From CAZHAX01 sp964530325 (GTDB lineage Bacteria > Chloroflexota > Anaerolineae > B4-G1), in the NCBI GenBank assembly GCA_964530325.1, contig CAZHAX010000008.1:1-64000 (forward strand): DNA of 64,000 nt. Reading direction: 5' to 3'. Shown here piece after piece: positions 51,649 through 59,742 of this stretch. The translations under genes and the position numbers were made by a program. The notes beneath the pieces are model-generated. The model worked only from the letters and a program-made list of their open reading frames with translations. It ran no database searches and was not told the DNA's origin. Numbering within the stretch: position 1 is the stretch's first letter; each line of letters starts with the position of its first letter.

Positions 51649-52878
51649 GTGAGCCAGAACGGAAAGAGATTGCTTGCGCTGCTGATCCCCAGTCTCGTGG
51701 CAGCCGCCTGCGGGCCGGCCGAAGGCGACATCGACGCCACGGCGACCTTCATCGCCTCAGTCATCCAGTCCGACCAGGTGGCCTCGGCGACGGCGACCCC
51801 TGCCTTCATGCCCGTCACCATACGGCTCGAGGCGGATGGCAGCGGGGACTACGCCTCCCTGGAGGAGGCGGTGCGCAATGCCCCCCACCAGGCGACGATC
51901 AGGCTGGGCACCGGAACCTACAATCTGAGCCGGCGACTCAACGTTCGCAGGTCGCTCCGCCTCGTCGGCGCCGGAATGGATGAGACGGAGATCGTCTCCA
52001 CGGCGGAGGGCTATGCCATACGGTTCACGGGTGACGGGCCCTTCGGCGCTTCCGACCTCACGATCAGCCACGTGGGCGGCTCTGCCGGAGACGTGGTCGT
52101 AGTCCGGGGAGGAGAGATCTCATTCGAGCGCTGCCGTCTCTCCGGCGCGATAGCAGCCTACGAGTACGAGGATCGGGCTGGGCTCTGGATACTGGGCGAG
52201 ACGACAGGCAGGGTGAGAGACTGCACCATCGAGAGAAACGACACAATGGGGATATACGTCACAGGCACGGCCCATCCAACGCTTGAGGGAAATCGCGTGA
52301 CGGATAACTCCGTCGTCGGAATTGGATACTGCTGCAGCTCTGGCGGAACAGCGCAGGGGAACCAGGTATCCGGTAGTGAAGTGGGGATCGGCCTCACCGG
52401 CGAGGCCGCGCCGACGCTGGAAGGCAACACCTGCAGCTCGAACGCGTCCGCGGGCATCCTATACACCAACGCTGCGGCAGGGACTGCGCGGCAGAACGAA
52501 TGCACGGAGAACGAGGTCGGCATAGGCGTGTGGAACGAGTCTCAGCCGATGCTCGAAGCGAACAACTGCAATGACAACTCCACGTCCGGGATTGTGTACG
52601 CTGCGGACGCAGGGGGCACGGCCGGCGCAAATCAGTGCCTGCGCAACCAGATGGGCATCGTCGTCGGTGACCGGGCCCGGCCGACGCTCGAGGGCAACAC
52701 CTGCAACGAGAACGGCCTCGTGGGGATCAGCTTCAGCGACAGCGGAGGCGGTATCGCCAGCAACAACATATGCGCATACAACGGGCGGTATGGCATCTCA
52801 ATAGAGGTGACATCCAACCCCACCATCATGGGCAACGACTGCCACGACAACGGCTGGTCCGATATCGAGCATTTCTAG
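51649..52878 (+). CDS. Right-handed parallel beta-helix lipoprotein (paralogue 2)
   Basis: A 409-aa paralogue of the preceding gene, 29 bases away. The lipobox is SLVAAACG (near residues 15-22). The cap region EADGSGDYASLEEAVRNAP and IRLGTGTYNLSRRLNV matches the neighbour, and the coils read GIYVTGTAHPTLEGN, GIGLTGEAAPTLEGNTC, GIVVGDRARPTLEGNTC, more regular than in paralogue 1 with an NTC motif repeated. The shared order of cap and helix and the short spacing show a tandem duplication. The duplicated lipoproteins probably coat or bind the cell surface. Both use GTG starts with GGAG-type ribosome sites. Confidence 0.85.
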   Translation: MSQNGKRLLALLIPSLVAAACGPAEGDIDATATFIASVIQSDQVASATATPAFMPVTIRLEADGSGDYASLEEAVRNAPHQATIRLGTGTYNLSRRLNVRRSLRLVGAGMDETEIVSTAEGYAIRFTGDGPFGASDLTISHVGGSAGDVVVVRGGEISFERCRLSGAIAAYEYEDRAGLWILGETTGRVRDCTIERNDTMGIYVTGTAHPTLEGNRVTDNSVVGIGYCCSSGGTAQGNQVSGSEVGIGLTGEAAPTLEGNTCSSNASAGILYTNAAAGTARQNECTENEVGIGVWNESQPMLEANNCNDNSTSGIVYAADAGGTAGANQCLRNQMGIVVGDRARPTLEGNTCNENGLVGISFSDSGGGIASNNICAYNGRYGISIEVTSNPTIMGNDCHDNGWSDIEHF

Positions 52879-53015
52879 CGGCGACGGCCTAGCAGGTCAC
52901 GCTTCGAGCATCGCGTCCCGAGCCGGCCAGGGCCGGGGGGGCGTATTGCGGGCAAGTGCGAGCCCAGGTACCCCCTGTGGGGCCCGCCCCGTGGATTGAG
53001 CGAACCAGGAGTCTA

Positions 53016-54248
53016 ATGCTACGCGAGTACGAAGCGAAGAAGGATCGGGACGACGTCAGGCGCCTCTGGCGCGAAGTCGGCTGGGTCAAAGACGGCGAGG
53101 AACAACTGCTGGCGATGGACCGTTTCGTTGCCAGCGGGCATGGCTTCGTCGCCCAGGCTAATGGCCAGGCAGAGTGCTTCGTAGGCACCGCGCCGGGCAC
53201 AATCCGCCACCTGGCCGATGACCTGCCCCTCTGTGCGGTAACCAGCGTGGCTACAGGCCGCGTCGCGCGCAAGCAAGGGTTGGCAAGCGCGCTCGCGGCC
53301 AAGGCGGTTGCCCGGGGCGCCGCAGATGGAGCACTCGTTTCGGCGCTGGGCGTTTTCGACCAGGGGTTCTACGACCAACTGGGCTTCGGGTCGGGCAAGG
53401 TTGAGCGCTCGGTCTTCCTCGATCCGGCAAGCCTTGTCGTCGACGTGACGGCGCAAACGGCGCGCCGCCTGGGACAGGACACGTGGAAGGAGGCTCACGC
53501 CTCGCGCCTCGCCAGGATGCGCTCGCACGGCTCGGTGAACATCACACCGCCGGAGATCACCGGTGCGGAAATGGTCTGGAGCAAGAACGGCTTTGGCCTT
53601 GGGTACCACGATGCGACGACAGGACAGCTGACCCACTGCCTCTGGGCGCAAGCCTTCGATGTCGAGCACGGCCCCTACAATGTCCAGTGGCTCTCCTATC
53701 GCACGCCGGCGCAGTTCCTGGAACTGATGGGCCTGCTGCGCAGCCTCGGCGACCAGATATCGCTCATTCGGCTGCACGAGCCTCCGGGCATTCAGCTGCA
53801 AGACCTCGTGAATAAGCCTCTCAGGCATTGGCGATCGAACTGGCGATACGGCCGAGAGGCTCCGGGCGATCCCATCTACTGCTGGCAGGCTCGCATCATG
53901 GACCTGCCCGGCTGTCTTGAGCGAACGCATCTGCGGGGTGACGAGGTCCGCTTCAACCTGGCCCTGAGCGATCCCATAGGCGCTTTCCTCAGCCAAGACG
54001 AGGCGTGGACCGGAGTGACAGGCGAGTACGTGGTCACGCTTGGCCCCTCCTCGGGCGCCGAGCGTGGGGCCGATCCCGCTCTGCCCACGTTGAGCGCATC
54101 CGTCAATGCCTTCAGCCGCCTGTGGCTCGGCGTCGGGCCGGCCACCGGACTGGCGGTGACCGCAGACTTGTCCGGGCCGGCAGCGCTGCTGGAGCAACTG
54201 GACTGGGCGCTCCGCCTGCCGGAGCCGAAGCCTGACTGGGACTTCTGA
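53016..54248 (+). CDS. Eis-like GNAT N-acetyltransferase
   Basis: A 410-aa protein with two tandem GNAT-like halves and a C-terminal SCP2-like domain, the Eis architecture. The first half has the acetyl-CoA segment CAVTSVATGRVARKQGLASALAAK and LGVFDQGFYDQLGFG; the C-terminal end has LSASVNAFSRLWLGVGPATGL, the SCP2-like fold. Mycobacterial Eis acetylates aminoglycosides and some proteins; substrate here is unknown. ATG 53016 is preferred because AGGAG precedes it and family homologues start LREYEA. The gene begins a five-gene plus-strand run that ends at 57609. Confidence 0.83.
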   Translation: MLREYEAKKDRDDVRRLWREVGWVKDGEEQLLAMDRFVASGHGFVAQANGQAECFVGTAPGTIRHLADDLPLCAVTSVATGRVARKQGLASALAAKAVARGAADGALVSALGVFDQGFYDQLGFGSGKVERSVFLDPASLVVDVTAQTARRLGQDTWKEAHASRLARMRSHGSVNITPPEITGAEMVWSKNGFGLGYHDATTGQLTHCLWAQAFDVEHGPYNVQWLSYRTPAQFLELMGLLRSLGDQISLIRLHEPPGIQLQDLVNKPLRHWRSNWRYGREAPGDPIYCWQARIMDLPGCLERTHLRGDEVRFNLALSDPIGAFLSQDEAWTGVTGEYVVTLGPSSGAERGADPALPTLSASVNAFSRLWLGVGPATGLAVTADLSGPAALLEQLDWALRLPEPKPDWDF

Positions 54249-54251
54249 ATC

Positions 54252-54848
54252 ATGGAGAGAATCCGCGCCTTCATCGCCGTGCCGCTTCCACAGGCGCTGC
54301 TGGACGAGCTCGGCGCCCTGCAGGACAACCTGGAGCGGCGCATACCGCCGGGGAGCGTCCGCTGGGTGCGGCCCGAAGGCATCCACCTTACGCTCAAGTT
54401 CCTGGGCGACGTGCCCTTGAGCCAGGTTCCCGATTTCGACAAGGCGCTTGAGGAACTCTCACGCCACGCCCCCTCGTGCACATTCACCGTCGAGGGGCTC
54501 GGCTGCTTCCCCAATTCTCGCCGACCACGTGTGGTCTGGGTGGGCGTGCAGGAGCCGACAGGCCGCCTGGCGGCACTCCAAGATGGGGTAGAGGAGGCAA
54601 TGGCTCATTTCGGATTCAAGCCAGAAGGGCGCGGATTCACTCCTCACCTTACGCTAGGGCGCGTCGGGCGCCGCGCATCTGCCGGCCAGGCGGCGCAGGT
54701 GGGCAGTGAGGTAGCCGAGACAACGGCAGGCCGACTGGCCGAGGTCAGCGTCGACGGATTCGTCCTGATACGCAGCGTGCTCAAGGCAACGGGCGCGGAG
54801 TACACCACGCTCCACGAGTACCGACTTACTCAGGGGCTGAACGGGTAG
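54252..54848 (+). CDS. thpR: RNA 2',3'-cyclic phosphodiesterase (LigT/ThpR family)
   Basis: A 198-aa 2H phosphoesterase. Two HxTx catalytic motifs are visible: GIHLTLKFLGDV and GFTPHLTLGRV. The opening RIRAFIAVPLPQALLDELG is typical. It opens 2',3'-cyclic phosphates at RNA ends. ATG 54252 lies three bases after the acetyltransferase stop, showing co-transcription. Confidence 0.93.
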   Translation: MERIRAFIAVPLPQALLDELGALQDNLERRIPPGSVRWVRPEGIHLTLKFLGDVPLSQVPDFDKALEELSRHAPSCTFTVEGLGCFPNSRRPRVVWVGVQEPTGRLAALQDGVEEAMAHFGFKPEGRGFTPHLTLGRVGRRASAGQAAQVGSEVAETTAGRLAEVSVDGFVLIRSVLKATGAEYTTLHEYRLTQGLNG

Positions 54849-54864
54849 GAGAGGGGATGAGTGA

Positions 54865-55371
54865 ATGGAACAACCACGTCGGTTGATCATCGGCGTCATC
54901 GGAGGCCGCCGGCCCAGTGCGCAGGAGATGGAGGTCGCTGAGGCTGTCGGGAAGAGGTTGGCCGAGCTGGGCGCAACCCTGATCTGCGGGGGTTGTCTCG
55001 GCGTGATGGAGGCAGCCTGCCGCGGGGCCAAGGCGGGCGGGGGCCTGACGATCGGCGTGCTGCCGGGCAGTGACCGCAATGCGGCGAACCCGTACGTGGA
55101 CTTGCCCATCGTCACAGGCATCGGCGAGGCCCGCAACGTGATCATCGCCCGCACGGCCCAGGCAGTCGTCGCTATTGGCGGGAGCTACGGCACGCTGACC
55201 GAGATCGCCTATTCGATAGCCTTCGGCACCCCTATCGTCGGCCTCGGCACCTGGCACGTCGAGCGAGACGGCCACCCACCAGCGCCGATCCACCGCGCCG
55301 CCACACCGCAGGAGGCAGCGGAGCAGGCGGTTGCCCTTGCCCGGGAACGCCTGGCCGCCGAGCTGGCCTAG
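54865..55371 (+). CDS. TIGR00725/LOG-like Rossmann-fold protein
   Basis: A 168-aa protein of the lysine-decarboxylase-like (LOG) superfamily. Seen: IIGVIGGRRPSAQEMEVAEAV, the CGGCLGVMEAACRGAKAGGG nucleotide loop, ARNVIIARTAQAVVAIGGSY and the PGGxGTxxE-like GGSYGTLTEI. It may bind nucleotides or act as a phosphoribohydrolase, but the family function is not established. It follows thpR by 16 bases, in the same run. Confidence 0.87.
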   Translation: MEQPRRLIIGVIGGRRPSAQEMEVAEAVGKRLAELGATLICGGCLGVMEAACRGAKAGGGLTIGVLPGSDRNAANPYVDLPIVTGIGEARNVIIARTAQAVVAIGGSYGTLTEIAYSIAFGTPIVGLGTWHVERDGHPPAPIHRAATPQEAAEQAVALARERLAAELA

Positions 55372-55398
55372 AAGAGAACCCGCACTGCCTGGAGAGAT

Positions 55399-56502
55399 AT
55401 GGCCACAAAGAACCGTCTACCCGTTGCCGCGGCGAGAAGCTTCATGCACGATGTCTTTGTAGCTCTCGGAGTCCCGGAGAAGGAGGTAGACATCTGCGTA
55501 GACGTGCTCATCGCCTCGGACCTACGCGGCATCGAGTCGCACGGTATCGGCCGGCTCAAGTACTACTACGACCGCATCCGCGCCGGCATTCAGTATCCCA
55601 CCACAGAGATGGAGGTCGTCTCAGAGGGCCCGGCAACCGCAATGGTGGACGGGCACCATGGAATGGGACACGTGATTGCCTATCGTTCCATGGAGATGGC
55701 TATGGCGAAGGCGAAGGAGTGCGGCCTGGGGGCTGTCGCAGTGCGGAACTCTACCCACTTCGGGATCGCGGGCTACTACGCCCTCATGGCAGCGGAGGCC
55801 GGCATGATGGGCCTGGTGGTAACCAACGCCCGGCCATCCGTCGCCCCGACGTTCAGCACCCAGCCGCTGCTGGGCACGAACCCGATTGCCTTCGCCGCCC
55901 CGTCAGATGGCCCCCACGCATTCTGCTTCGACGGGGCCACGTCGATCACGCAGAGGGGAAAGGTGGAGGTAGCCGCGCGCGCCGGCAAGCCACTGGAGAA
56001 GGAATGGGTCATCGGCCCAGACGGCAAGCCGATGACGGACGCAGAGCAGGTCCTCGGCAGCCTCGGCCGAGGGGAGGCTGCGCTGCTGCCTATCGGTGGC
56101 GCCGGGGAGGAGATCGGCGGACACAAAGGCTACGGCCTTTCGGCGATGGTGGAGATCCTATCGGCATCGCTGTCTGGCGGCGCCTTCTTGAGCGACCTGC
56201 TTGGCGTGGCGGAAGACGGCTCGCGGCGGCCTCACATGCTTGGCCATCTCTTCCTGGCCATCGACATCGACCACTTCGTCCCGGTGGGGCGATCGCGGGA
56301 AACGACCGGCGCGATCATGCGTGCGCTCGCTGCCGGCAGGCTCGTCCGCGGAGCGGACCACGTATACGTGGCCGGCGAGAAGGAGCACTTCATCGGCGCC
56401 AAGATCCGCGCTGAAGGCATACCCGTCAACGACGGGCTGCGCGTTGAGCTGCAGACGATGCGGGACGAGCTATCCATCACCGGCTATGAAGATCACTTCT
56501 AG
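55399..56502 (+). CDS. Malate/L-lactate dehydrogenase family (Ldh2-type) oxidoreductase
   Basis: A 367-aa NAD(P)-dependent dehydrogenase of the Ldh2/MDH2 fold, unrelated to classical LDH. Seen: DLRGIESHGIGRLKYYYDRI, GHHGMGHVIAYRSMEMAM, VRNSTHFGIAGYYALMAAEAG, TNARPSVAPTFSTQPLLGTNPIAFAAP (described in parts) and a DHFVPVGRSRETTG end. It probably oxidises a 2-hydroxy acid such as malate, lactate or ureidoglycolate; the precise substrate is open. It lies 27 bases after the TIGR00725 gene. Confidence 0.92.
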   Translation: MATKNRLPVAAARSFMHDVFVALGVPEKEVDICVDVLIASDLRGIESHGIGRLKYYYDRIRAGIQYPTTEMEVVSEGPATAMVDGHHGMGHVIAYRSMEMAMAKAKECGLGAVAVRNSTHFGIAGYYALMAAEAGMMGLVVTNARPSVAPTFSTQPLLGTNPIAFAAPSDGPHAFCFDGATSITQRGKVEVAARAGKPLEKEWVIGPDGKPMTDAEQVLGSLGRGEAALLPIGGAGEEIGGHKGYGLSAMVEILSASLSGGAFLSDLLGVAEDGSRRPHMLGHLFLAIDIDHFVPVGRSRETTGAIMRALAAGRLVRGADHVYVAGEKEHFIGAKIRAEGIPVNDGLRVELQTMRDELSITGYEDHF

Positions 56503-56523
56503 TGGATCAGGGAGATCAGGCAC

Positions 56524-57609
56524 TTGAACAGTAACGACGTATACGAAAGACTGGCCCGGACACTGGACATGATCCCGAACGGCTTTCCGGCGACGGAGAG
56601 CGGCGTCGAGCTGCGCCTGTTGGCCAAGATCTTCGAGCCGGAGGAGGCGGAGCTGGCCAGCGTGATGCGGGTCAAGTTCGAGCCGGCAGCTGAGATAGCA
56701 GCGCGTGCAGGGGCAGAGCCGGCGGAGGCCAAGCGCACTCTGCGAGCCATGGTCCGCAAGGGGCAGATAGGTCTGCGCAAAGGCGAGGGCGAGCTGCTCT
56801 TCGCTCTCATGCCGTTCATCGTCGGCATCTACGAGGAACAGCTTTCACGCCTGGATCGAGAGCTGGCCCAGCTATTCGAGCAGTACTTCGAGGAAGCGCT
56901 GGGCGGGCCGGTCTTCACCGAGCATCCACCCCTGCAGAGGGTCATACCCGTGGAGGAGGCGATCTCCGTGGAGATCGACGTCCACCCCTACGAGCAGGCA
57001 TCACAGATTGTGGAAAGCGCCAAGGCCTGGGGCGTTCGCGACTGCATCTGCCGCACCCAACAGCGACTGGTGGGCAAGGGCTGCGAACGCCTCGTATCAA
57101 GCTGCCTGATACTGGCGCCGGTCCCTGGCGCATTCGACGGCAGCAGCGTCACCAAGGCGATCACCAAGGAGGAGTCCCTCCGCCTTCTGCGGGAGGCTGA
57201 GGAGGCCGGCCTGGTGCACACGACAGGGAACTACCAGGACAGCACCTACTACATCTGCAACTGCTGCTCCTGCTGCTGCGGGGTCCTGCGGGGACTGGCA
57301 AACCACCCCACGCCGAATGCGGTCGTGCGCTCCGACTTCGTGGCGACAGTCGAGGCCGAGTCCTGCACCGGATGCGGCGACTGCGTCGAGCGCTGCCCGA
57401 TCTCCGCGCGCTCCCTGGGTGAAGACGGCGTCTGCTCTGTAGATCAGTCGCGCTGCATTGGATGCGGCCTATGTGCCTCCTCGTGCACGGTAGGCTCCAT
57501 TAGCCTGCAGCGGCGAACTGAAGTGAGCCAGCAGCCGCCCGTGACGCTCGAGGATTGGATGGCCGAGCGCGCCTCCGGACGCGGCCTGCCGCCCAGCGAC
57601 GACTACTAG
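56524..57609 (+). CDS. Iron-sulfur protein with winged-helix-like N-terminus, Cys cluster and two 4Fe-4S ferredoxin motifs
   Basis: A 361-aa protein. Residues about 1-100 are a helical, DNA-binding-like region (LARTLDMIPNGFPATESGVE, AARAGAEPAEAKRTLRAMVRKG). Next come CICRTQQRLVGKGC and the dense Cys stretch CNCCSCCCGVLRG near residue 245. The C-terminal part has two ferredoxin loops, CTGCGDCVERCP and CIGCGLCASSC; the second lacks the usual Pro after the last Cys. The layout resembles radical-SAM-associated or electron-transfer proteins seen in anaerobes. Start is TTG 56524. It follows the Ldh gene by 21 bases and ends the run; it may feed electrons to a dehydrogenase. Confidence 0.8.
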   Translation: MNSNDVYERLARTLDMIPNGFPATESGVELRLLAKIFEPEEAELASVMRVKFEPAAEIAARAGAEPAEAKRTLRAMVRKGQIGLRKGEGELLFALMPFIVGIYEEQLSRLDRELAQLFEQYFEEALGGPVFTEHPPLQRVIPVEEAISVEIDVHPYEQASQIVESAKAWGVRDCICRTQQRLVGKGCERLVSSCLILAPVPGAFDGSSVTKAITKEESLRLLREAEEAGLVHTTGNYQDSTYYICNCCSCCCGVLRGLANHPTPNAVVRSDFVATVEAESCTGCGDCVERCPISARSLGEDGVCSVDQSRCIGCGLCASSCTVGSISLQRRTEVSQQPPVTLEDWMAERASGRGLPPSDDY

Positions 57610-57618
57610 CAGCCTGGC

Positions 57619-58167
57619 TCAGCCGGTGAAGAATGGATACTCCTCGCTGTCCCACCAGGTCTCGTTCTCCGTCAGATACCGGTGGGTGTTGTCGAGTAGC
57701 TGGTAGTGCTTCTCCTCCTGCGATACCAGGAACTGGTAGACCTGCTTGGCCATCTCGTCGTCCGTCTTAGCCGCCGCGTCCGCGTACAGATCGCGCGTGA
57801 TCCGCTCGGTCTCCAGCCCGTACTCCAAGGCGGCGATATCTCCCTGCACGGACACCCCGCGCTCGGGCGTGAAGACGGGCAGCGCTCGCGGCGGCTCCTC
57901 CCCTGGCAGATCAGGGTTTGCCGGGTCGAGGCCCAGGTCGGTCGCCATCGCCTCATCGACCGTCAGCCAGCCTTCCCCCTTTTCGAGCGCCCTGTACTGC
58001 GCCAGAAAGAGATGTAGATGATCCGCCTCCTGGCTGGCCAAGTCGAGAAACATCGCCTTCGCCCGCTCGGCAGAGGCTCGGTCGGCGACCTGCTTGTAGA
58101 AGGCATAGCCGTCTCTCTCCAGGCTCATGCCGCGTCGCAGAATCCCTTGAGGGCTGTCCCAGTCCAT
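57619..58167 (-). CDS. Ferritin-like/rubrerythrin-type di-iron protein
   Basis: A 182-aa four-helix-bundle protein with the E...ExxH pattern: MSLERDGYAFYKQVADRA and DLASQEADHLHLF in the first half, YGLETERITRDLY and LVSQEEKHYQLLDNTHRYL in the second. It is rubrerythrin-like in architecture but has no rubredoxin domain. Di-iron proteins of this type reduce peroxide or store iron. ATG 58167 follows GGAGGA. It lies next to the selenoperoxiredoxin gene and a run of redox genes, so peroxide defence is likely. Confidence 0.85.
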   Translation of the reverse strand: MDWDSPQGILRRGMSLERDGYAFYKQVADRASAERAKAMFLDLASQEADHLHLFLAQYRALEKGEGWLTVDEAMATDLGLDPANPDLPGEEPPRALPVFTPERGVSVQGDIAALEYGLETERITRDLYADAAAKTDDEMAKQVYQFLVSQEEKHYQLLDNTHRYLTENETWWDSEEYPFFTG

Positions 58168-58207
58168 ATAGCATTCCTCCTTATGGTGAATCGTCGTCCC
58201 TGCCGCA

Positions 58208-58231
58208 CCGGGGAGAACTGCGCCTCCCCGG
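58208..58231. repeat. Hairpin between the selenoperoxiredoxin and ferritin-like genes
   Basis: CCGGGGAG (58208-58215) and CTCCCCGG (58224-58231) form a perfect 8-bp stem with an 8-base loop. No T-tract follows. It may be a processing or weak termination signal that separates expression of the two genes. Confidence 0.45.
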
Positions 58232-58238
58232 CGCTCGG

Positions 58239-58724
58239 TCAGCTCTCGTTGAGGCGATCCAGCAGGGAGAGGATGTCGGGGTTGCCTGGGATATCCGCCA
58301 TACTGTCCCCGAAGTGGACGAAGCGGATTATCCCCTGCTTGTCGATCACGAGCATCGCTGGCATTCGTCCGAGCTTGACCAGGTTGACCTCCTGCCCGTA
58401 GGTATCAGCGACGACGTGGCGGTAGTCTGCCAGGCCGACAAACGGGTATCCCTCCTGCTCCCACACCTGCCTGAAACGCCTCGGTCCCTCCGGGCCTATG
58501 GCAACTACTTCCGCGTCTCGCCTGACGAATTCCTCGTAGTCCTTGCGCAACTGCGCCAGGTGCGCCCGGCAGAATGGTCAGAGGAAGCCGCGCGTAAGAA
58601 TCAGCACAACGTTCCGCTCGCCGCGGAATCGGGAAAGACGGATTGTATTGCCCTCCGTGTCTTCGAGCTCGAAGTCGGGCGCAGGCCTCCCTAGCGCGAT
58701 CTCGCCGTCAGCATCCACTGTCAT
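58239..58724 (-). CDS. Selenocysteine-containing AhpC/TSA-family peroxiredoxin (in-frame TGA)
   Basis: A 161-aa thioredoxin-fold peroxidase read through one in-frame TGA (58580-58578, codon 49). Upstream: GRPAPDFELEDTEGNTIRLS and NVVLILTRGFL; then U-PFCRAHLAQLRKDYEEF and VVAIGPEGPRRFRQVWEQEG. Homologues of this branch typically have RGFWCPFC or RGxWCPxC, so the TGA occupies the peroxidatic Cys position and Cys52 is its UxxC partner. ATG 58724 has GGGAG 7 bases upstream. The whole frame, except for the TGA, is continuous and protein-like on both sides, with no other stop. A candidate SECIS hairpin lies 17 bases after the TGA. A plain nonsense mutation is the alternative. Confidence 0.8.
58541..58560 (-). 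promoter_or_regulatory. Candidate bacterial SECIS element
   Basis: Minus-strand RNA CCTG-GCGC-AGUU-GCGC-AAGG begins 17 bases after the UGA. It forms GCGC/GCGC and CCU/AGG pairs around one G-A mismatch, with a four-base loop carrying G at loop position 2. Distance, stem length and a G among the first two loop bases all fit bacterial SECIS rules. Confidence 0.6.
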
Positions 58725-58735
58725 GGCTAGCTCCC

Positions 58736-59716
58736 TCATTGCTCCTGGCCAAGCCTTCTCTCCCGCTCGGCCAGCGCGTCCTCGATCTCTGCCCTGTCGC
58801 TCTCGGACAGAACCCAGTCCGCTGCCCGGGCCGTCTCCTCGATCTGCTCGGGACGGCGGGCGCCAACTATCGCCGAAGTCACCTCCGGCCGCCGCAGGAC
58901 CCAGGCGATGGCCAATTCGGCAACCGATCTCCCATTCCCCTCCGCAATCGGCTTCAGCTTGTCAACGAGCGCCAGGTTGACGCTCAGACGGGGCTCTCGA
59001 TGCTGGTCGCTCCTCCGGCGCCAATCATCCTCCGCCAGCCCGGCGGCTCGCTCTTTGTCGAACTTGCCCGTCAGCAGGCCAGCCTCCATCGGGCTATAGG
59101 CAACCACGCCGATTCCGTTAGTTGCGCAATAGGGAAGCTGCTCCCCCTCGATGTCGCGCCGGAGCATGCTGTAGGGCGGCTGCAGAGACGCGACCGGATG
59201 GATAGGCTGGGCCCGCTCAAGCTGAGACACGCTGAAGTTCGATACTCCCCCGTAACGTACCTTCCCCTCCTCTACAAGATCGGCGATCGCCCCCCAGCCC
59301 TCCTCGATATCCTCATCCGGATAGGGCCAGTGTATCTGGTAGAGATCGATCACGTCGATACTCAGCCTGCGCAGGCTGGCCTCCGCCTCGCGCTGGATGC
59401 TGTCCGCCTTGAGCCGGCTGTGCGCGCCCGTGTCGCCCTCGTGCCACACCTGCCCGCACTTGGTCGCGATCAGGACCTCATCCCTGCGCCCCTTGATCGC
59501 CCGCCCTACGACCTGCTCCGAGCGGCCCAGCCCATAGACGGGCGCCGTGTCTATCCAGTTGATGCCCAGGTCAAGCGCTCGGCGGATCGTGGCGACCGAG
59601 CGTTTGTCGTCCTGGGGACCCCACCCGTAGTCCCACCCCCCGCCTCCAATCGCCCAGGTGCCGAGCCCTACTGTAGTGAGCTCCAGATCAGTGTCGCCGA
59701 GCCTTCTCGTTCTCAT
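58736..59716 (-). CDS. Aldo/keto reductase
   Basis: A 326-aa TIM-barrel NADPH-dependent reductase. Seen: RRLGDTDLELTTVGLGTWAIG, the catalytic Asp/Tyr pair in NWIDTAPVYGLGRSEQVVG, the Lys in VLIATKCGQVWHE, the His in DVIDLYQIHWPYPDED, and the C-terminal nucleotide-binding AIVGARRPEQIEETARA. ATG 59716 follows GGAAGGGG. Its stop lies 12 bases before the selenoperoxiredoxin start, so the two genes share a transcript. Substrate is unknown; carbonyl detoxification fits the redox neighbourhood. Confidence 0.92.
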   Translation of the reverse strand: MRTRRLGDTDLELTTVGLGTWAIGGGGWDYGWGPQDDKRSVATIRRALDLGINWIDTAPVYGLGRSEQVVGRAIKGRRDEVLIATKCGQVWHEGDTGAHSRLKADSIQREAEASLRRLSIDVIDLYQIHWPYPDEDIEEGWGAIADLVEEGKVRYGGVSNFSVSQLERAQPIHPVASLQPPYSMLRRDIEGEQLPYCATNGIGVVAYSPMEAGLLTGKFDKERAAGLAEDDWRRRSDQHREPRLSVNLALVDKLKPIAEGNGRSVAELAIAWVLRRPEVTSAIVGARRPEQIEETARAADWVLSESDRAEIEDALAERERRLGQEQ

Positions 59717-59742
59717 CCCCTTCCCTCCGCGTCTGTCTGCCG

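Noticed and set aside
58578..58580. In-frame TGA read as a nonsense mutation that truncates the peroxiredoxin
   Set aside because: The TGA replaces the catalytic Cys position precisely, the partner Cys is kept, the remaining frame is intact and a SECIS-like hairpin follows; selenocysteine explains all of these better. The host machinery still needs checking.
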